Shown: positions 1 to 7,185 of the stretch, in pieces
How the letters are laid out: each line of letters begins with the position of its first letter
How positions within the stretch are numbered: position 1 is the first letter of the stretch
Source of the DNA: Hyphomicrobiales bacterium
GTDB taxonomy: Bacteria; Pseudomonadota; Alphaproteobacteria; Rhizobiales; Afifellaceae
DNA: 10,893 nucleotides
NCBI GenBank assembly: GCA_013812985.1
Contig: JACCSN010000545.1
Coordinates: 1-10,893 of the forward strand
Reading direction: 5' to 3'
Program-made: the position numbers and the translations under genes
Notes under the pieces: generated by a model
What the model was told of the DNA's origin: nothing
Seen by the model: only the letters and a program-made list of their open reading frames with translations
Databases searched by the model: none

Positions 1-122
1 GTGTGGCGCTGCTCGGGGGCCTCGCCGGCGCGGCGCATCTCGGCGAGACGGACCGCAATCCAGCCCTCCAGATCCTCGACCGAATCGCAGCCGACGCAGA
101 GCTTGACGAGGTGCAACCGCAT
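1..122 (-). CDS. DUF1489 family protein, N-terminal part (cut by window edge)
   Basis: An ATG at 122 on the minus strand opens a frame with no stop to the window edge, giving 40 complete codons. The product begins MRLHLVKLCVGC and continues with DSVEDLEGWIAVRLAEMRR. This matches, from memory, the strongly conserved start of DUF1489 proteins, a family of about 140 residues of unknown function common in Alphaproteobacteria. The CVGC cysteine pair is visible. About 100 C-terminal residues should lie beyond base 1. No clear Shine-Dalgarno is seen ahead of the ATG. The gene lies 187 bases downstream of the cyclase on the same strand, so co-transcription is possible but unproven. I am sure of the family and cannot give a function. 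Confidence 0.8.
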   Translation of the reverse strand, partial: MRLHLVKLCVGCDSVEDLEGWIAVRLAEMRRAGEAPEQRH

Positions 123-309
123 CGGGACGGCTTAGATCGCCCGTGGCCGCCGGACAACGCGGCTTGCGGTCGTCCACATCATTTTGCGAGCCTCGGCTCT
201 CCGGCGCGGATTTCACCGGTCCTTGGCTGGACCTCAGGCGCTTCGGTCTTCCGCCCGCTCATCATCCGAGGCGGACCTTCGCCGCTTGCGAATGCGCGTT
301 CGACGATGG

Positions 310-1101
310 TCAGATTGCGTAAAGCTCGACCGGCTTCTCAAAGCCCTTCAGGTGGTACTCCCGGCCTTCGATTTCGGCCGTTTGCCGCCGAGCCCGATCG
401 TAAACGGCTTTGGTGACGAGAATCCGCCCTGCTTCGGCGGCTGCCTGGGCGCGAGCGGCAGTGTTCACGACCGTTCCAATCGCGGTCAGGTCGCGATGCG
501 ATCGGCCGAACTCTCCGAAGCTGGTCTCGCCGGAGTCGATGCCGACGCCCACGCCGAGTTCACTTCCGTCAAGGCCAATACCTTCAGCCACGAGAAGCTC
601 ACGACGCGACTGGCAGCGGCGCTGGATCTCCCGTGCGGCAAGCACGGCGCGTTCGGCGTGATCGGAGTGGTGGATCGGAAAGTTGAAGATCGCCATGATT
701 GCATCGCCGATGGTCTTGTTGAGAAGCCCGTCAAATTCCCAAATGGCGGCGGCGCATTCATCATAAAAAACGTCAAGCAGCGACGAGACAGTGTCTGCCG
801 AAAGCGACTGCGAATGCGTCGAATAGCCCCTCAAATCCGCAAAAAGCACCGAGACGTCGACAGTTATCTTGCGGGCTTTCATCACGCGCGTGAACATAAG
901 CTCGCAAATCGTGCAGGTATTCGGGTTCATCCGGCTCGGGCGGATGCCAAAGACGCGGAAGGGAATGGAAGCCGGTCCACGCAGAGGCACTGGTAGACGC
1001 ATCTGCTGCCAGCAGCCCTTGCAAATCCTGGATTGAGGAACCGACACGTCGCCGCTGCCCTGTTCATACGCCGCTCCGCGATCCTCGCACGTCCCGGCCA
1101 T
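310..1101 (-). CDS. Class III adenylate/guanylate cyclase with N-terminal four-cysteine module
   Basis: This 263-residue protein has no membrane segment and is probably cytoplasmic. Its catalytic domain spans about residues 78-263. Metal-binding aspartates are D89 (FADLRGYS) and D133 (NKTIGDAIMAIF). The substrate-specifying pair is K129 and T206. The transition-state residues N213 and R217 sit in VVNTAARA. All key residues are present, so it should be active; the K/T pair suggests ATP but does not exclude GTP. Before the domain lies a conserved stretch with C27-K-G-C30 and C63-T-I-C66, spaced like a zinc or redox-sensitive knuckle. I chose ATG 1101 because the frame continues upstream into the carboxylase gene without cyclase-like sequence, and because a later start would lose C27/C30. 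The ribosome site is weak (GAAG). It follows the carboxylase on the same strand after 167 bases. Confidence 0.87.
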   Translation of the reverse strand: MAGTCEDRGAAYEQGSGDVSVPQSRICKGCWQQMRLPVPLRGPASIPFRVFGIRPSRMNPNTCTICELMFTRVMKARKITVDVSVLFADLRGYSTHSQSLSADTVSSLLDVFYDECAAAIWEFDGLLNKTIGDAIMAIFNFPIHHSDHAERAVLAAREIQRRCQSRRELLVAEGIGLDGSELGVGVGIDSGETSFGEFGRSHRDLTAIGTVVNTAARAQAAAEAGRILVTKAVYDRARRQTAEIEGREYHLKGFEKPVELYAI

Positions 1102-1268
1102 GAACTTCAAAGAAAATGCCCACAGCTGCCTGACTGCCGATCTGGCCGGCAATCGGAACGTCCGGAAATGGCACGAAGCGGCAGTTGACTGCACTCCGGC
1201 GTTGGGGTCGCAAGCCGTTCTGGCCACGCCCAAGCCGATACAATTCAGACTGCAAGCGTGCGTGATCC

Positions 1269-3242
1269 TCAAGAAGTGGTAGAAATATCCTCGGCGCCGG
1301 CTTGCTCCGGCTCGATCGAAACGGCCGGTGCGCCTTGGGCGAGCTGCGCTCCCGGCGCTATGCATACCTCGCGCACCGTTCCGGCCAGGGGCGCCACGAC
1401 GCTGTGCTCCATCTTCATCGCTTCGAGCGTGAACAGGAGGTCCCCCTTTTCGACCCGGTCGCCGGGCGCGACGGCGACGCTCGCTACGCGGCCGGTCATG
1501 GGCGCGCTCACCTCGCCGCTCGACGCCGCTCCGCCGAGCTCGCGGGCGAGCGGGTCGGGGAAGCCGACGCGGATTTGGCGGCCGCGATCGAACAGGTAGG
1601 CATCGCCGCCGCCCCAGACGATTTCCGTGGGCTTCGCCCGACCGACTGGCGCGCCGGCGATCGCCAGAACCTGTGGGCCTTCGGCTGACCAGGCGAGATC
1701 GGCGCTTGCGGCTCGCTCATCGATCAGCACGTCGAGGCTGGTCCGCCGCGCCGTTCCACCCAACTCGAAAGCGTCGATGCGACCCCAGGGGCCGGGCGAC
1801 GCGGCGGCGAGGCGCTCGGCCTCGAGCCGCGCCCATTCGCGGACGGCGCCCGCGACGAGAACCGGGTCCGGCGGCGCGCCGACCAGCCGGTCCATCTCCC
1901 GTTCGACCAAGCTTGTGTCGACGCCGCCGGCGACGAATTCCGGATGCGCCGCGATCGCGGCGAGGAAAGCGGCGTTGGTCTTAGGCCCGGCGAGGCGGAG
2001 GCGTTCCAGGGCTCCGGCAAGCCGGCTTAGCGCCACGGCGCGGTCCTCGCCCGTCGCGATCAGCTTGGCGAGCATCGGGTCGTACAAGCTGCCCACCTCG
2101 GTCCCCGCTTCGACGCCGGAATCGACGCGGATGCCTTCGCCTGAAGGGAAATCGGCGGCCCAGATGCGGCCGGCAGAAGGGCGGAACTCCGCATCCGGGT
2201 CCTCGGCGTAAAGGCGCGCCTCGATCGAATGGCCTTTGATGCGGACGTCCTCCTGGGTGAGAGCCAGCTTCTCGCCGGCCGCCACGCGGAGCTGCCATTC
2301 GACGAGGTCGAGCCCGGTCACCGCCTCCGTTACCGGGTGCTCGACCTGGAGGCGCGTGTTCATCTCCATGAAGAAGAAAGCATCGTCGCGAAGGCCGCGC
2401 GCAGAATCCGCGATGAACTCGACGGTTCCGGCGTTGCGGTAGCCGACGGCTTTCGCCGCGATGATCGCCGCTTCGCCCATCGCCCGACGCATCGCCTCCG
2501 GCAGGCCCGGCGCGGGCGCCTCCTCGATGATTTTCTGGTGCCGGCGCTGCACCGAGCAGTCCCGCTCGAAAAGGTGCAGCACATTGCCGTGCGCATCCGC
2601 GAAGATCTGCACCTCGATGTGGCGGGGAGTCTGGACGTAGCGCTCGATGAGCACGCGGTCGTCGCCGAAGGCTGCAAGCGCCTCGCGTTTCGCGGAAGCG
2701 AGGCCGGGCTCGAAATCGAGCGCGCGGTCGACGCGGCGCATGCCGCGCCCGCCGCCGCCGGCGACCGCCTTGACGAGCACCGGATAGCCGATCTGGTAGG
2801 CCTTCTCCCGGAGGAACTCCGGTTCCTGACGCTCGCCGCTATAGCCCGGCACCACCGGCACGCCGGCGCGCGCCATGATCGCCTTGGCTTCCGCCTTGGA
2901 GCCCATGGCGCGGATCGCGGCGGCCGGCGGGCCGATGAAGATCAGCCCGGCCGCTTCGCAGGCTTCGGCGAAGTCGGCGTTCTCGGAGAGGAAACCGTAG
3001 CCCGGGTGCACGGCTTCCGCGCCGGCTTTGCGGGCCGCGCCGATCAGCCGCTCGATGGAGAGATAGCTCTCCGCGGCGGGCCCTTCGCCGATCAGCATGG
3101 CGGTGTCCGCCTCGCGCCAGTGCGGCCAGGAGCGGTCCGCCTCGGTGAGCACGGCGACCGTGCGGAGGCCCATGCGGCGCGCGGTGCGGATGATTCGGCG
3201 GGCGATCTCGCCGCGATTGGCGATCAGGACGGATTGGAACAT
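1269..3242 (-). CDS. mccA: Biotin-dependent acyl-CoA carboxylase alpha subunit, probably 3-methylcrotonyl-CoA carboxylase
   Basis: This 657-residue subunit joins biotin carboxylase and biotin carrier. It uses ATP and bicarbonate to carboxylate biotin, which a separate beta subunit then uses to carboxylate an acyl-CoA. The N-terminal fold begins FQSVLIANRGEIARR; the ATP-grasp glycine loop GGGGRGMR is at 162-169; the catalytic block FMEMNTRLQVEHPVTE is at 291-306; the C-terminal biotin-carrier domain is about 575-645, with the biotinylated K610 in EAMKME. Length and the SENADFAEACEAAGL and GLDLVEWQLRVAAGE segments fit the MCC (leucine degradation) alpha subunit better than propionyl- or geranyl-CoA carboxylases, but substrate is set by the beta subunit, which is absent here. 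ATG 3242 has an AGGCGAG ribosome-site-like stretch upstream. It is divergent from the membrane cyclase. I am sure of the class and moderately sure of the substrate. Confidence 0.9.
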   Translation of the reverse strand: MFQSVLIANRGEIARRIIRTARRMGLRTVAVLTEADRSWPHWREADTAMLIGEGPAAESYLSIERLIGAARKAGAEAVHPGYGFLSENADFAEACEAAGLIFIGPPAAAIRAMGSKAEAKAIMARAGVPVVPGYSGERQEPEFLREKAYQIGYPVLVKAVAGGGGRGMRRVDRALDFEPGLASAKREALAAFGDDRVLIERYVQTPRHIEVQIFADAHGNVLHLFERDCSVQRRHQKIIEEAPAPGLPEAMRRAMGEAAIIAAKAVGYRNAGTVEFIADSARGLRDDAFFFMEMNTRLQVEHPVTEAVTGLDLVEWQLRVAAGEKLALTQEDVRIKGHSIEARLYAEDPDAEFRPSAGRIWAADFPSGEGIRVDSGVEAGTEVGSLYDPMLAKLIATGEDRAVALSRLAGALERLRLAGPKTNAAFLAAIAAHPEFVAGGVDTSLVEREMDRLVGAPPDPVLVAGAVREWARLEAERLAAASPGPWGRIDAFELGGTARRTSLDVLIDERAASADLAWSAEGPQVLAIAGAPVGRAKPTEIVWGGGDAYLFDRGRQIRVGFPDPLARELGGAASSGEVSAPMTGRVASVAVAPGDRVEKGDLLFTLEAMKMEHSVVAPLAGTVREVCIAPGAQLAQGAPAVSIEPEQAGAEDISTTS

Positions 3243-3325
3243 GCGCGCTCGCCTCGCCAGACTGTGATCGGACCGGCGCCCCGGTGGCCTTTACCCAACG
3301 TAAGTTTTCCCGCGTATGCACGAGC
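3243..3325. promoter_or_regulatory. Divergent promoter region between carboxylase and membrane cyclase genes
   Basis: These 83 bases separate the ATG of the carboxylase gene (3242, minus) from the preferred ATG of the cyclase (3326, plus), so promoters for both genes should lie here or extend slightly into the genes. I could not pick convincing -35/-10 hexamers or a clear operator by eye. If the alternative cyclase start (GTG at 3284) is used, the shared region shrinks to 41 bases, which is one reason to prefer 3326. Confidence 0.4.
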
Positions 3326-5116
3326 ATGGCGCTCGTCCAGCCTCATGCGGCCCCGGCCTCCCCGCTCTTTCGCGGCAGCGTCGCGCAGAAGGCGCGCATC
3401 CTGTCGGGACTGGTCCTGTTCATCTTCGTCCTGACGCATCTGCTGAATCATAGCCTCGGGATCTGGAGCATGCAGGCCATGGACGCCGTCCAGGGCTTTC
3501 GGACGGCCGTGACGCGATCCGTTCCCGGCACGATCGTCCTTCTCGGCGCGGTGGTCACGCACGTCGCCTTGAACCTATACAAGATCGCGCGCCGGACGAC
3601 ATGGCGCATGCCGCTCTGGGAGGCCGTTCAGATCGGCCTTGGCCTGCTCATTCCCCTCCTTCTGCTGCCGCACGCCACGCCGATGCGCGCCCACTTCGAC
3701 ATCGAGGGCGCCGCGACCCGCTATTCGGAAACGCTCCCCGATCTGTGGAACGATTTGGCGCTGGAGCAGATCGTGCTTGTCATCGTCGTATGGATTCACG
3801 GCTGCATCGGCCTGCATTATTGGCTGCGGCTGAACGGGAGATACCGGCGGATCACGCCGCTGCTTCTGGCGCTTGCCGTCCTGATCCCGACCTTGGCGCT
3901 TTCCGGCTTCGTCGTGGCGGGACGCGAGGCCGCCGCGTTGCAGGCGGCCAGTCGGGACGGCGCCGAGCGAGAAGCGGCGACCCCTTCCGTTTACGGGGGA
4001 GGCGACGGGGCAGCCGGCGGCGCCGCGATTTCGGCCGCGGAGCGGATCGCGCAGGCGAAAGCGGCGCAGGTCGTCGAGACGACGATTGTCGCGACGTGGT
4101 TGGGCTGGGTCCTGCTGGCGGGAGTGGGCATCGCCGTCGCGGCGCGGCAGGTTCTGAACCTGCGGCGGCGGCGCATTCGCGTCTCCTACGCGGCCGGACC
4201 GTCCGTCGTGGCGCGGATCGGGCCGACGCTCCTGGAGATCAGCCGCATGGCGGGCGTGCCGCACGCTTCCATCTGCGGCGGGCGGGCGCGCTGCTCCACG
4301 TGCCGGGTGAAGATCGAGGCGTCGGCGCGCAAGCTCCCCGCGCCTCATGCGGCGGAAGCCGCGACGCTCCAGCGCATCCGCGCCGAGCCCTCCGTTCGGC
4401 TCGCCTGCCAGATCCGTCCGCGCGGCGATATCAGCGTCATCCGGCTCGTCCGCCCGCCCGACGAACGCCGCGGCGTCGTGCTCGCCGGGGCGGACGCGGC
4501 GGGCGTCGAGCAGACCCTGGCCGTCCTGTTCCTCGACATCCGCGGCTTCACCAGCCTGAGCGAAACCCGCCTGCCCTACGACACCGTCTTCCTGCTCAAC
4601 CGCTTCTTCGGCGAGATCGGCGAGGCTATCGCCGGCGCCGGCGGCTGGGTCGACAAATATCTGGGCGACGGACTGATGGCGCTGTTCGGCCTGCGGCAGA
4701 CGCCGGAGGAAGCCTGCCACGCGGCGCTGGTGGCGGCGATGCGCATCGACGCGGCCCTCGATCATGTGAACGCGCTTCTCGGCGACGAGATCGCCGAGCC
4801 GCTCCGAATCGGCGTCGGGCTGCATGTCGGACCGCTGGTGCTTGGCCGCATCGGCCATAGCGGCTCCGCCGCGACGACCGTGATCGGGCCGCCGGTCAAC
4901 GTGGCGAGCCGCCTGGAAAGCCTGTCCAAGGAGAACAACGTGCAGCTTGTCGTCTCCGCCGATCTCGCGCGGATGGCGGGGCTGGAGCCCGGCGCGTTCC
5001 CGGAGACGGTCGTGGCGGTCCGCGGCGTGGCGGCGCCGGTGCCCGTCCTGCTCATCCGCCGCGGCCGCGACCTCGCCCCGCATCTGGGCCTGAGCCAGGC
5101 CCACGCGGCCGCCTGA
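3326..5116 (+). CDS. cyaC: CyaC-type membrane adenylate cyclase: six-helix haem-type anchor, [2Fe-2S] domain, class III cyclase domain
   Basis: This 596-residue protein (numbered from ATG 3326; an in-frame GTG at 3284 would add 14) makes cAMP in response, probably, to the redox state of the quinone pool. About six hydrophobic helices lie at 22-46, 68-87, 99-116, 144-168, 176-198 and 252-276. Histidines in or by them (H38, H42, H79, H158, H164) recall the tetra-histidine signature of dihaem succinate:quinone oxidoreductase anchors. A ferredoxin-like domain (about 283-378) has the full cluster set C317-x5-C323-x2-C326 and C361. The cyclase domain (about 396-585) keeps D404, K444, D448, T518, N525 and R529. 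The same three-part design is known from Sinorhizobium meliloti CyaC, reported to carry haem b and a binuclear iron-sulfur cluster. A hydrophilic, Gly/Ala-rich loop separates helices 5 and 6. Neither start has a strong ribosome site. Confidence 0.9.
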   Translation: MALVQPHAAPASPLFRGSVAQKARILSGLVLFIFVLTHLLNHSLGIWSMQAMDAVQGFRTAVTRSVPGTIVLLGAVVTHVALNLYKIARRTTWRMPLWEAVQIGLGLLIPLLLLPHATPMRAHFDIEGAATRYSETLPDLWNDLALEQIVLVIVVWIHGCIGLHYWLRLNGRYRRITPLLLALAVLIPTLALSGFVVAGREAAALQAASRDGAEREAATPSVYGGGDGAAGGAAISAAERIAQAKAAQVVETTIVATWLGWVLLAGVGIAVAARQVLNLRRRRIRVSYAAGPSVVARIGPTLLEISRMAGVPHASICGGRARCSTCRVKIEASARKLPAPHAAEAATLQRIRAEPSVRLACQIRPRGDISVIRLVRPPDERRGVVLAGADAAGVEQTLAVLFLDIRGFTSLSETRLPYDTVFLLNRFFGEIGEAIAGAGGWVDKYLGDGLMALFGLRQTPEEACHAALVAAMRIDAALDHVNALLGDEIAEPLRIGVGLHVGPLVLGRIGHSGSAATTVIGPPVNVASRLESLSKENNVQLVVSADLARMAGLEPGAFPETVVAVRGVAAPVPVLLIRRGRDLAPHLGLSQAHAAA

Positions 5117-5236
5117 GCGATCGGGTTGCGAATGATGTTACGAGCCGTCGTTGGCGCGGCGCCCCCTCCCGAATCAGCTTCGCCGCTCTCGACCTTCTCC
5201 GAGGGGCGATTACGCGCTGTTGCTCCCTGTACGCCT

Positions 5237-6625
5237 TCAGCAGGCGACTACGTTCACCGCGAGCCCGCCTTGCGAGGTCTCCTTGTATTTGTCGCTCATG
5301 TCGCGGCCGGTCTGGCGCATCGTCTCGATGCAGTTGTCGAGAGGCACGAAATGTGAGCCGTCGCCGCGGAGCGCCAGGGAGGCGGCCGTCACCGCCTTGA
5401 CGGCGCCAAGCGCGTTCCGCTCGATGCACGGCACCTGGACGAGCCCGCCGATCGGGTCGCAGGTCATGCCGAGATGGTGTTCCAGGGCAATCTCCGCCGC
5501 GTTCTCCACCTGCGCGTTCGTGCCGCCGAGCGCCGCGGCCAGCCCCGCCGCCGCCATGGCCGAAGCCGAGCCGACCTCGCCCTGGCAGCCGACCTCGGCG
5601 CCGGAGATGGAGGCGTTGTGCTTGATGATCCCGCCGATCGCGGCGGCGACCAAGAGGAAGGTGCGGATGCCGGCGCGGTCGGCCCCGACGCAATGGTCGA
5701 GGTAGTAGCGGATCACCGCCGGGATCACCCCCGCCGCGCCGTTGGTCGGCGCGGTGACGACGCGGCCGCCCGCCGCGTTCTCCTCGTTCACCGCCATGGC
5801 GTAGATGCCGAGCCAGTCCATGATCCGGTGCGGCTGCAGGGAGTTTGCGCCCTGCTCGGCGACGAGCTTGGCGTGAATGTCGCGCGCCCGCCGCTTGACC
5901 TTGAGGCCGCCGGGCAGCGTCCCGGTCAAGGCGAGGCCGCGGTTCATGCAGGATTCCATCGCCGCCCAGATTCGGTCGAGCTCGGCGTCGAGATCGATGG
6001 CGGGCGCTCGCGCAACCTCGTTCGCCTGCTTCATGTCGGCGATCGCGAGGCCGGACGCCTCGCCCATCTGGAGCATCTCGCGGGCCGTGCCGAAGGGATA
6101 GGGCACCGGTGCGGAGCGGTCGGCGCTGGCGCCGCCAGCGTCCGCTCGTTCCAATTCCTCCGCCGAGAGCACAAAGCCGCCGCCGACCGAATAGAAGGTG
6201 CGCTCCACGAGCACGTTCCCCGCCGCGTCGAGCGCGCGAAAGATCATGCCGTTGGCGTGGCCGGGCAGCGCCGGGCCGTAGGCGAAGAGAATGTCGCTGT
6301 CGGGGTCGAATGAAATCTCCGCATGTCCAACCGAGGCCAGGCCTTTCGCCTCATACAGCTCAGCGAGGATCTTCGGCGCCCTGTCCGGATCGAGCCTATC
6401 CGGCGCCTGCCCGGCGAAAGCCAGCGCGATCGCCCGGTCGGTGCCGTGACCCTTGCCGGTGAAAGCCAGCGACCCGTGCAAGCTGACCTGAATTCTTCGC
6501 ACCCGGCCGGAGGCGGAGGGGAGATCCTCGCGGAGAAAGCGACGGGCGGCGACCATCGGCCCGACCGTATGCGAGCTCGACGGGCCGATGCCGATCTTGA
6601 ACATGTCGAAGACGCTGAGAAACAT
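5237..6625 (-). CDS. sdaA: L-serine ammonia-lyase (L-serine dehydratase), single-chain iron-sulfur type
   Basis: This 462-residue cytoplasmic enzyme deaminates L-serine to pyruvate and ammonia using a [4Fe-4S] cluster instead of PLP. Length equals the usual single-polypeptide bacterial form (about 455-460). The N-terminal domain begins [20 protein letters not shown], the hallmark of the family. The catalytic alpha domain covers about 185-462, with [14 protein letters not shown] at 291-304. Cluster cysteines by family position are C347 (GAEVGCQGE), C389 and C400 ([13 protein letters not shown]). The chain ends in C462, matching the C-terminal cysteine that in the Legionella enzyme folds back to occupy the free iron site. 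The start at 6625 is fixed by a strong AAGGAGG ribosome site. The enzyme is oxygen-labile in known members. The gene stands alone, convergent with the membrane cyclase, with a hairpin just before its ribosome site. Confidence 0.97.
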   Translation of the reverse strand: MFLSVFDMFKIGIGPSSSHTVGPMVAARRFLREDLPSASGRVRRIQVSLHGSLAFTGKGHGTDRAIALAFAGQAPDRLDPDRAPKILAELYEAKGLASVGHAEISFDPDSDILFAYGPALPGHANGMIFRALDAAGNVLVERTFYSVGGGFVLSAEELERADAGGASADRSAPVPYPFGTAREMLQMGEASGLAIADMKQANEVARAPAIDLDAELDRIWAAMESCMNRGLALTGTLPGGLKVKRRARDIHAKLVAEQGANSLQPHRIMDWLGIYAMAVNEENAAGGRVVTAPTNGAAGVIPAVIRYYLDHCVGADRAGIRTFLLVAAAIGGIIKHNASISGAEVGCQGEVGSASAMAAAGLAAALGGTNAQVENAAEIALEHHLGMTCDPIGGLVQVPCIERNALGAVKAVTAASLALRGDGSHFVPLDNCIETMRQTGRDMSDKYKETSQGGLAVNVVAC

Positions 6626-6637
6626 CGCGCCCTCCTT

Positions 6638-6661
6638 CCGGACAGGTTCTAGCCTGCCCGG
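6638..6661 (-). promoter_or_regulatory. Stem-loop in the sdaA leader next to the ribosome binding site
   Basis: In the sdaA mRNA sense, CCGGGCAGG, a CTAGAA loop and CCTGTCCGG form a nine-pair stem with one G-U pair. The 3' arm ends immediately before the AAGGAGG ribosome site, with no free base between. In that position it could influence translation initiation, act as a protein site, or do nothing. There is no T-run, so it is not a terminator. Seen directly; role inferred. Confidence 0.5.
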
Positions 6662-6730
6662 GGCGTGTACGTCCGCTTCTCCGCGACAGGCTGTGCCGCA
6701 CGGGCGGATTGCAAGATCAGCTGAGCGAGG

Positions 6731-6744
6731 TGTTAATATTAACA
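6731..6744. promoter_or_regulatory. Perfect 14-bp AT-rich palindrome, operator candidate
   Basis: TGTTAATATTAACA reads identically on both strands. It is strikingly AT-rich for this genome and lies 105 bases upstream of the sdaA start and about 90 bases upstream of the ATG of the small plus-strand ORF. Perfect dyads of this size in an intergenic region usually mark a dimeric repressor or activator site. I do not recognise the regulator. Confidence 0.5.
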
Positions 6745-6834
6745 GATAGAATTGTCACCGAATGCTGTGAGCTATGCGAGAAGCGAGAGCGCGTATCTTC
6801 TGAAGACGTGCTGGATCGGACAAAGCTTCAAGAG

Positions 6835-6990
6835 ATGGAAGCGGCAGGCGTGAAGAACAACGGCAATTCAGGACCGAGTGGTGACTGCCCCAGGTTTTCG
6901 ACCGGTCAGGCGGTGGTCACTTTCGGGATCGTCTGCTGCGCGATCGCCCTCGCCGTGGTGCTCGCGGTGGCGACGGCCGCTTCCATGTGA
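6835..6990 (+). CDS. Small one-helix membrane protein, hypothetical
   Basis: I do not recognise this 51-residue product. It has a short polar N-terminus (MEAAGVKNNGNSGPSGDCPR) and one hydrophobic helix at about residues 25-50 with adjacent cysteines (VCCAIALAVV), so it is likely a small inner-membrane protein. Codons from residue 20 onward are strongly GC-ending, as in real genes here, while upstream codons are mixed. The same frame stays open back to a TTG at 6709 (93 codons), with a GTG at 6808. The far upstream part overlaps the AT-rich palindrome and looks non-coding, so I prefer ATG 6835, although no good ribosome site precedes it. A terminator-like hairpin begins 11 bases after the stop, which supports a genuine short transcription unit. 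Confidence 0.45.
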   Translation: MEAAGVKNNGNSGPSGDCPRFSTGQAVVTFGIVCCAIALAVVLAVATAASM

Positions 6991-7000
6991 ACGCAGCGCG

Positions 7001-7035
7001 CTGGCCGCGAGCCGTAATCGCGAGGGCCAGATTTT
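7001..7035 (+). terminator. Terminator-like hairpin after the small membrane protein gene
   Basis: CTGGCC (7001-7006) pairs with GGCCAG (7025-7030), and GCGA (7007-7010) pairs with TCGC (7018-7021). The loop is GCCGTAA and there is a three-base GAG bulge on the 3' side. The stem is followed by ATTTT. The short T-run and the bulge make it a weak intrinsic terminator at best. Its position 11 bases past the stop codon at 6990 fits. Confidence 0.45.
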
Positions 7036-7047
7036 CCGATCGCGCTA

Positions 7048-7062
7048 ATTCTTCAGAAGAAT
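7048..7062. repeat. 15-base inverted repeat, possible protein binding site
   Basis: ATTCTTC and GAAGAAT flank a single central A. A one-base centre cannot form an RNA hairpin, so this is more likely a DNA dyad read by a protein than a terminator. It lies in the 195-base gap (6991-7185) between the small plus-strand gene and the msrB stop codon, where I find no convincing gene. Confidence 0.35.
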
Positions 7063-7185
7063 CCGATAAGCCGTATCAAGCGAAACTTACGCGGGAAAGG
7101 ATGCGGGCGCATCCTTGTCCAAACGCGTGTGACGAACCGTCGGCGCTGGCCGGCGGATCGGTTCGAAGGCAGGCCGGCGCGCCGG

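Noticed and set aside
184..996. 270-codon plus-strand ORF opposite the soluble cyclase
   Set aside because: It is antisense to conserved catalytic motifs, with no family resemblance in its product.
1102..1365. 88-residue N-terminal extension of the soluble cyclase from an ATG at 1365
   Set aside because: It overlaps the end of the carboxylase gene, its sequence is low-quality and Arg/Cys-rich, and the conserved module starts after 1101.
2229..3434. 401-codon plus-strand ORF opposite the carboxylase gene
   Set aside because: It lies antisense to a clearly recognised carboxylase, and its His/Arg/Asp-rich product resembles no family. Long antisense frames are expected in GC-rich coding DNA.
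3575..5104. 509-codon minus-strand ORF opposite the membrane cyclase
   Set aside because: It is fully antisense to a gene with intact [2Fe-2S] and cyclase motifs, and its composition (Arg, Asp, Gln, His) is typical of a shadow frame.
5117..5236. Shared terminator between the convergent membrane cyclase and sdaA genes
   Set aside because: GGCGC-G-GCGCC has a one-base centre, and other dyads are four pairs or fewer. No T-run follows on either strand.
5474..6313. 279-codon plus-strand ORF opposite sdaA
   Set aside because: It is antisense to sdaA with no recognisable domain, so it is a shadow frame.
6626..6760. Glycine or serine-related riboswitch upstream of sdaA
   Set aside because: Only one short hairpin is present. 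The paired conserved cores of a glycine riboswitch are not seen.
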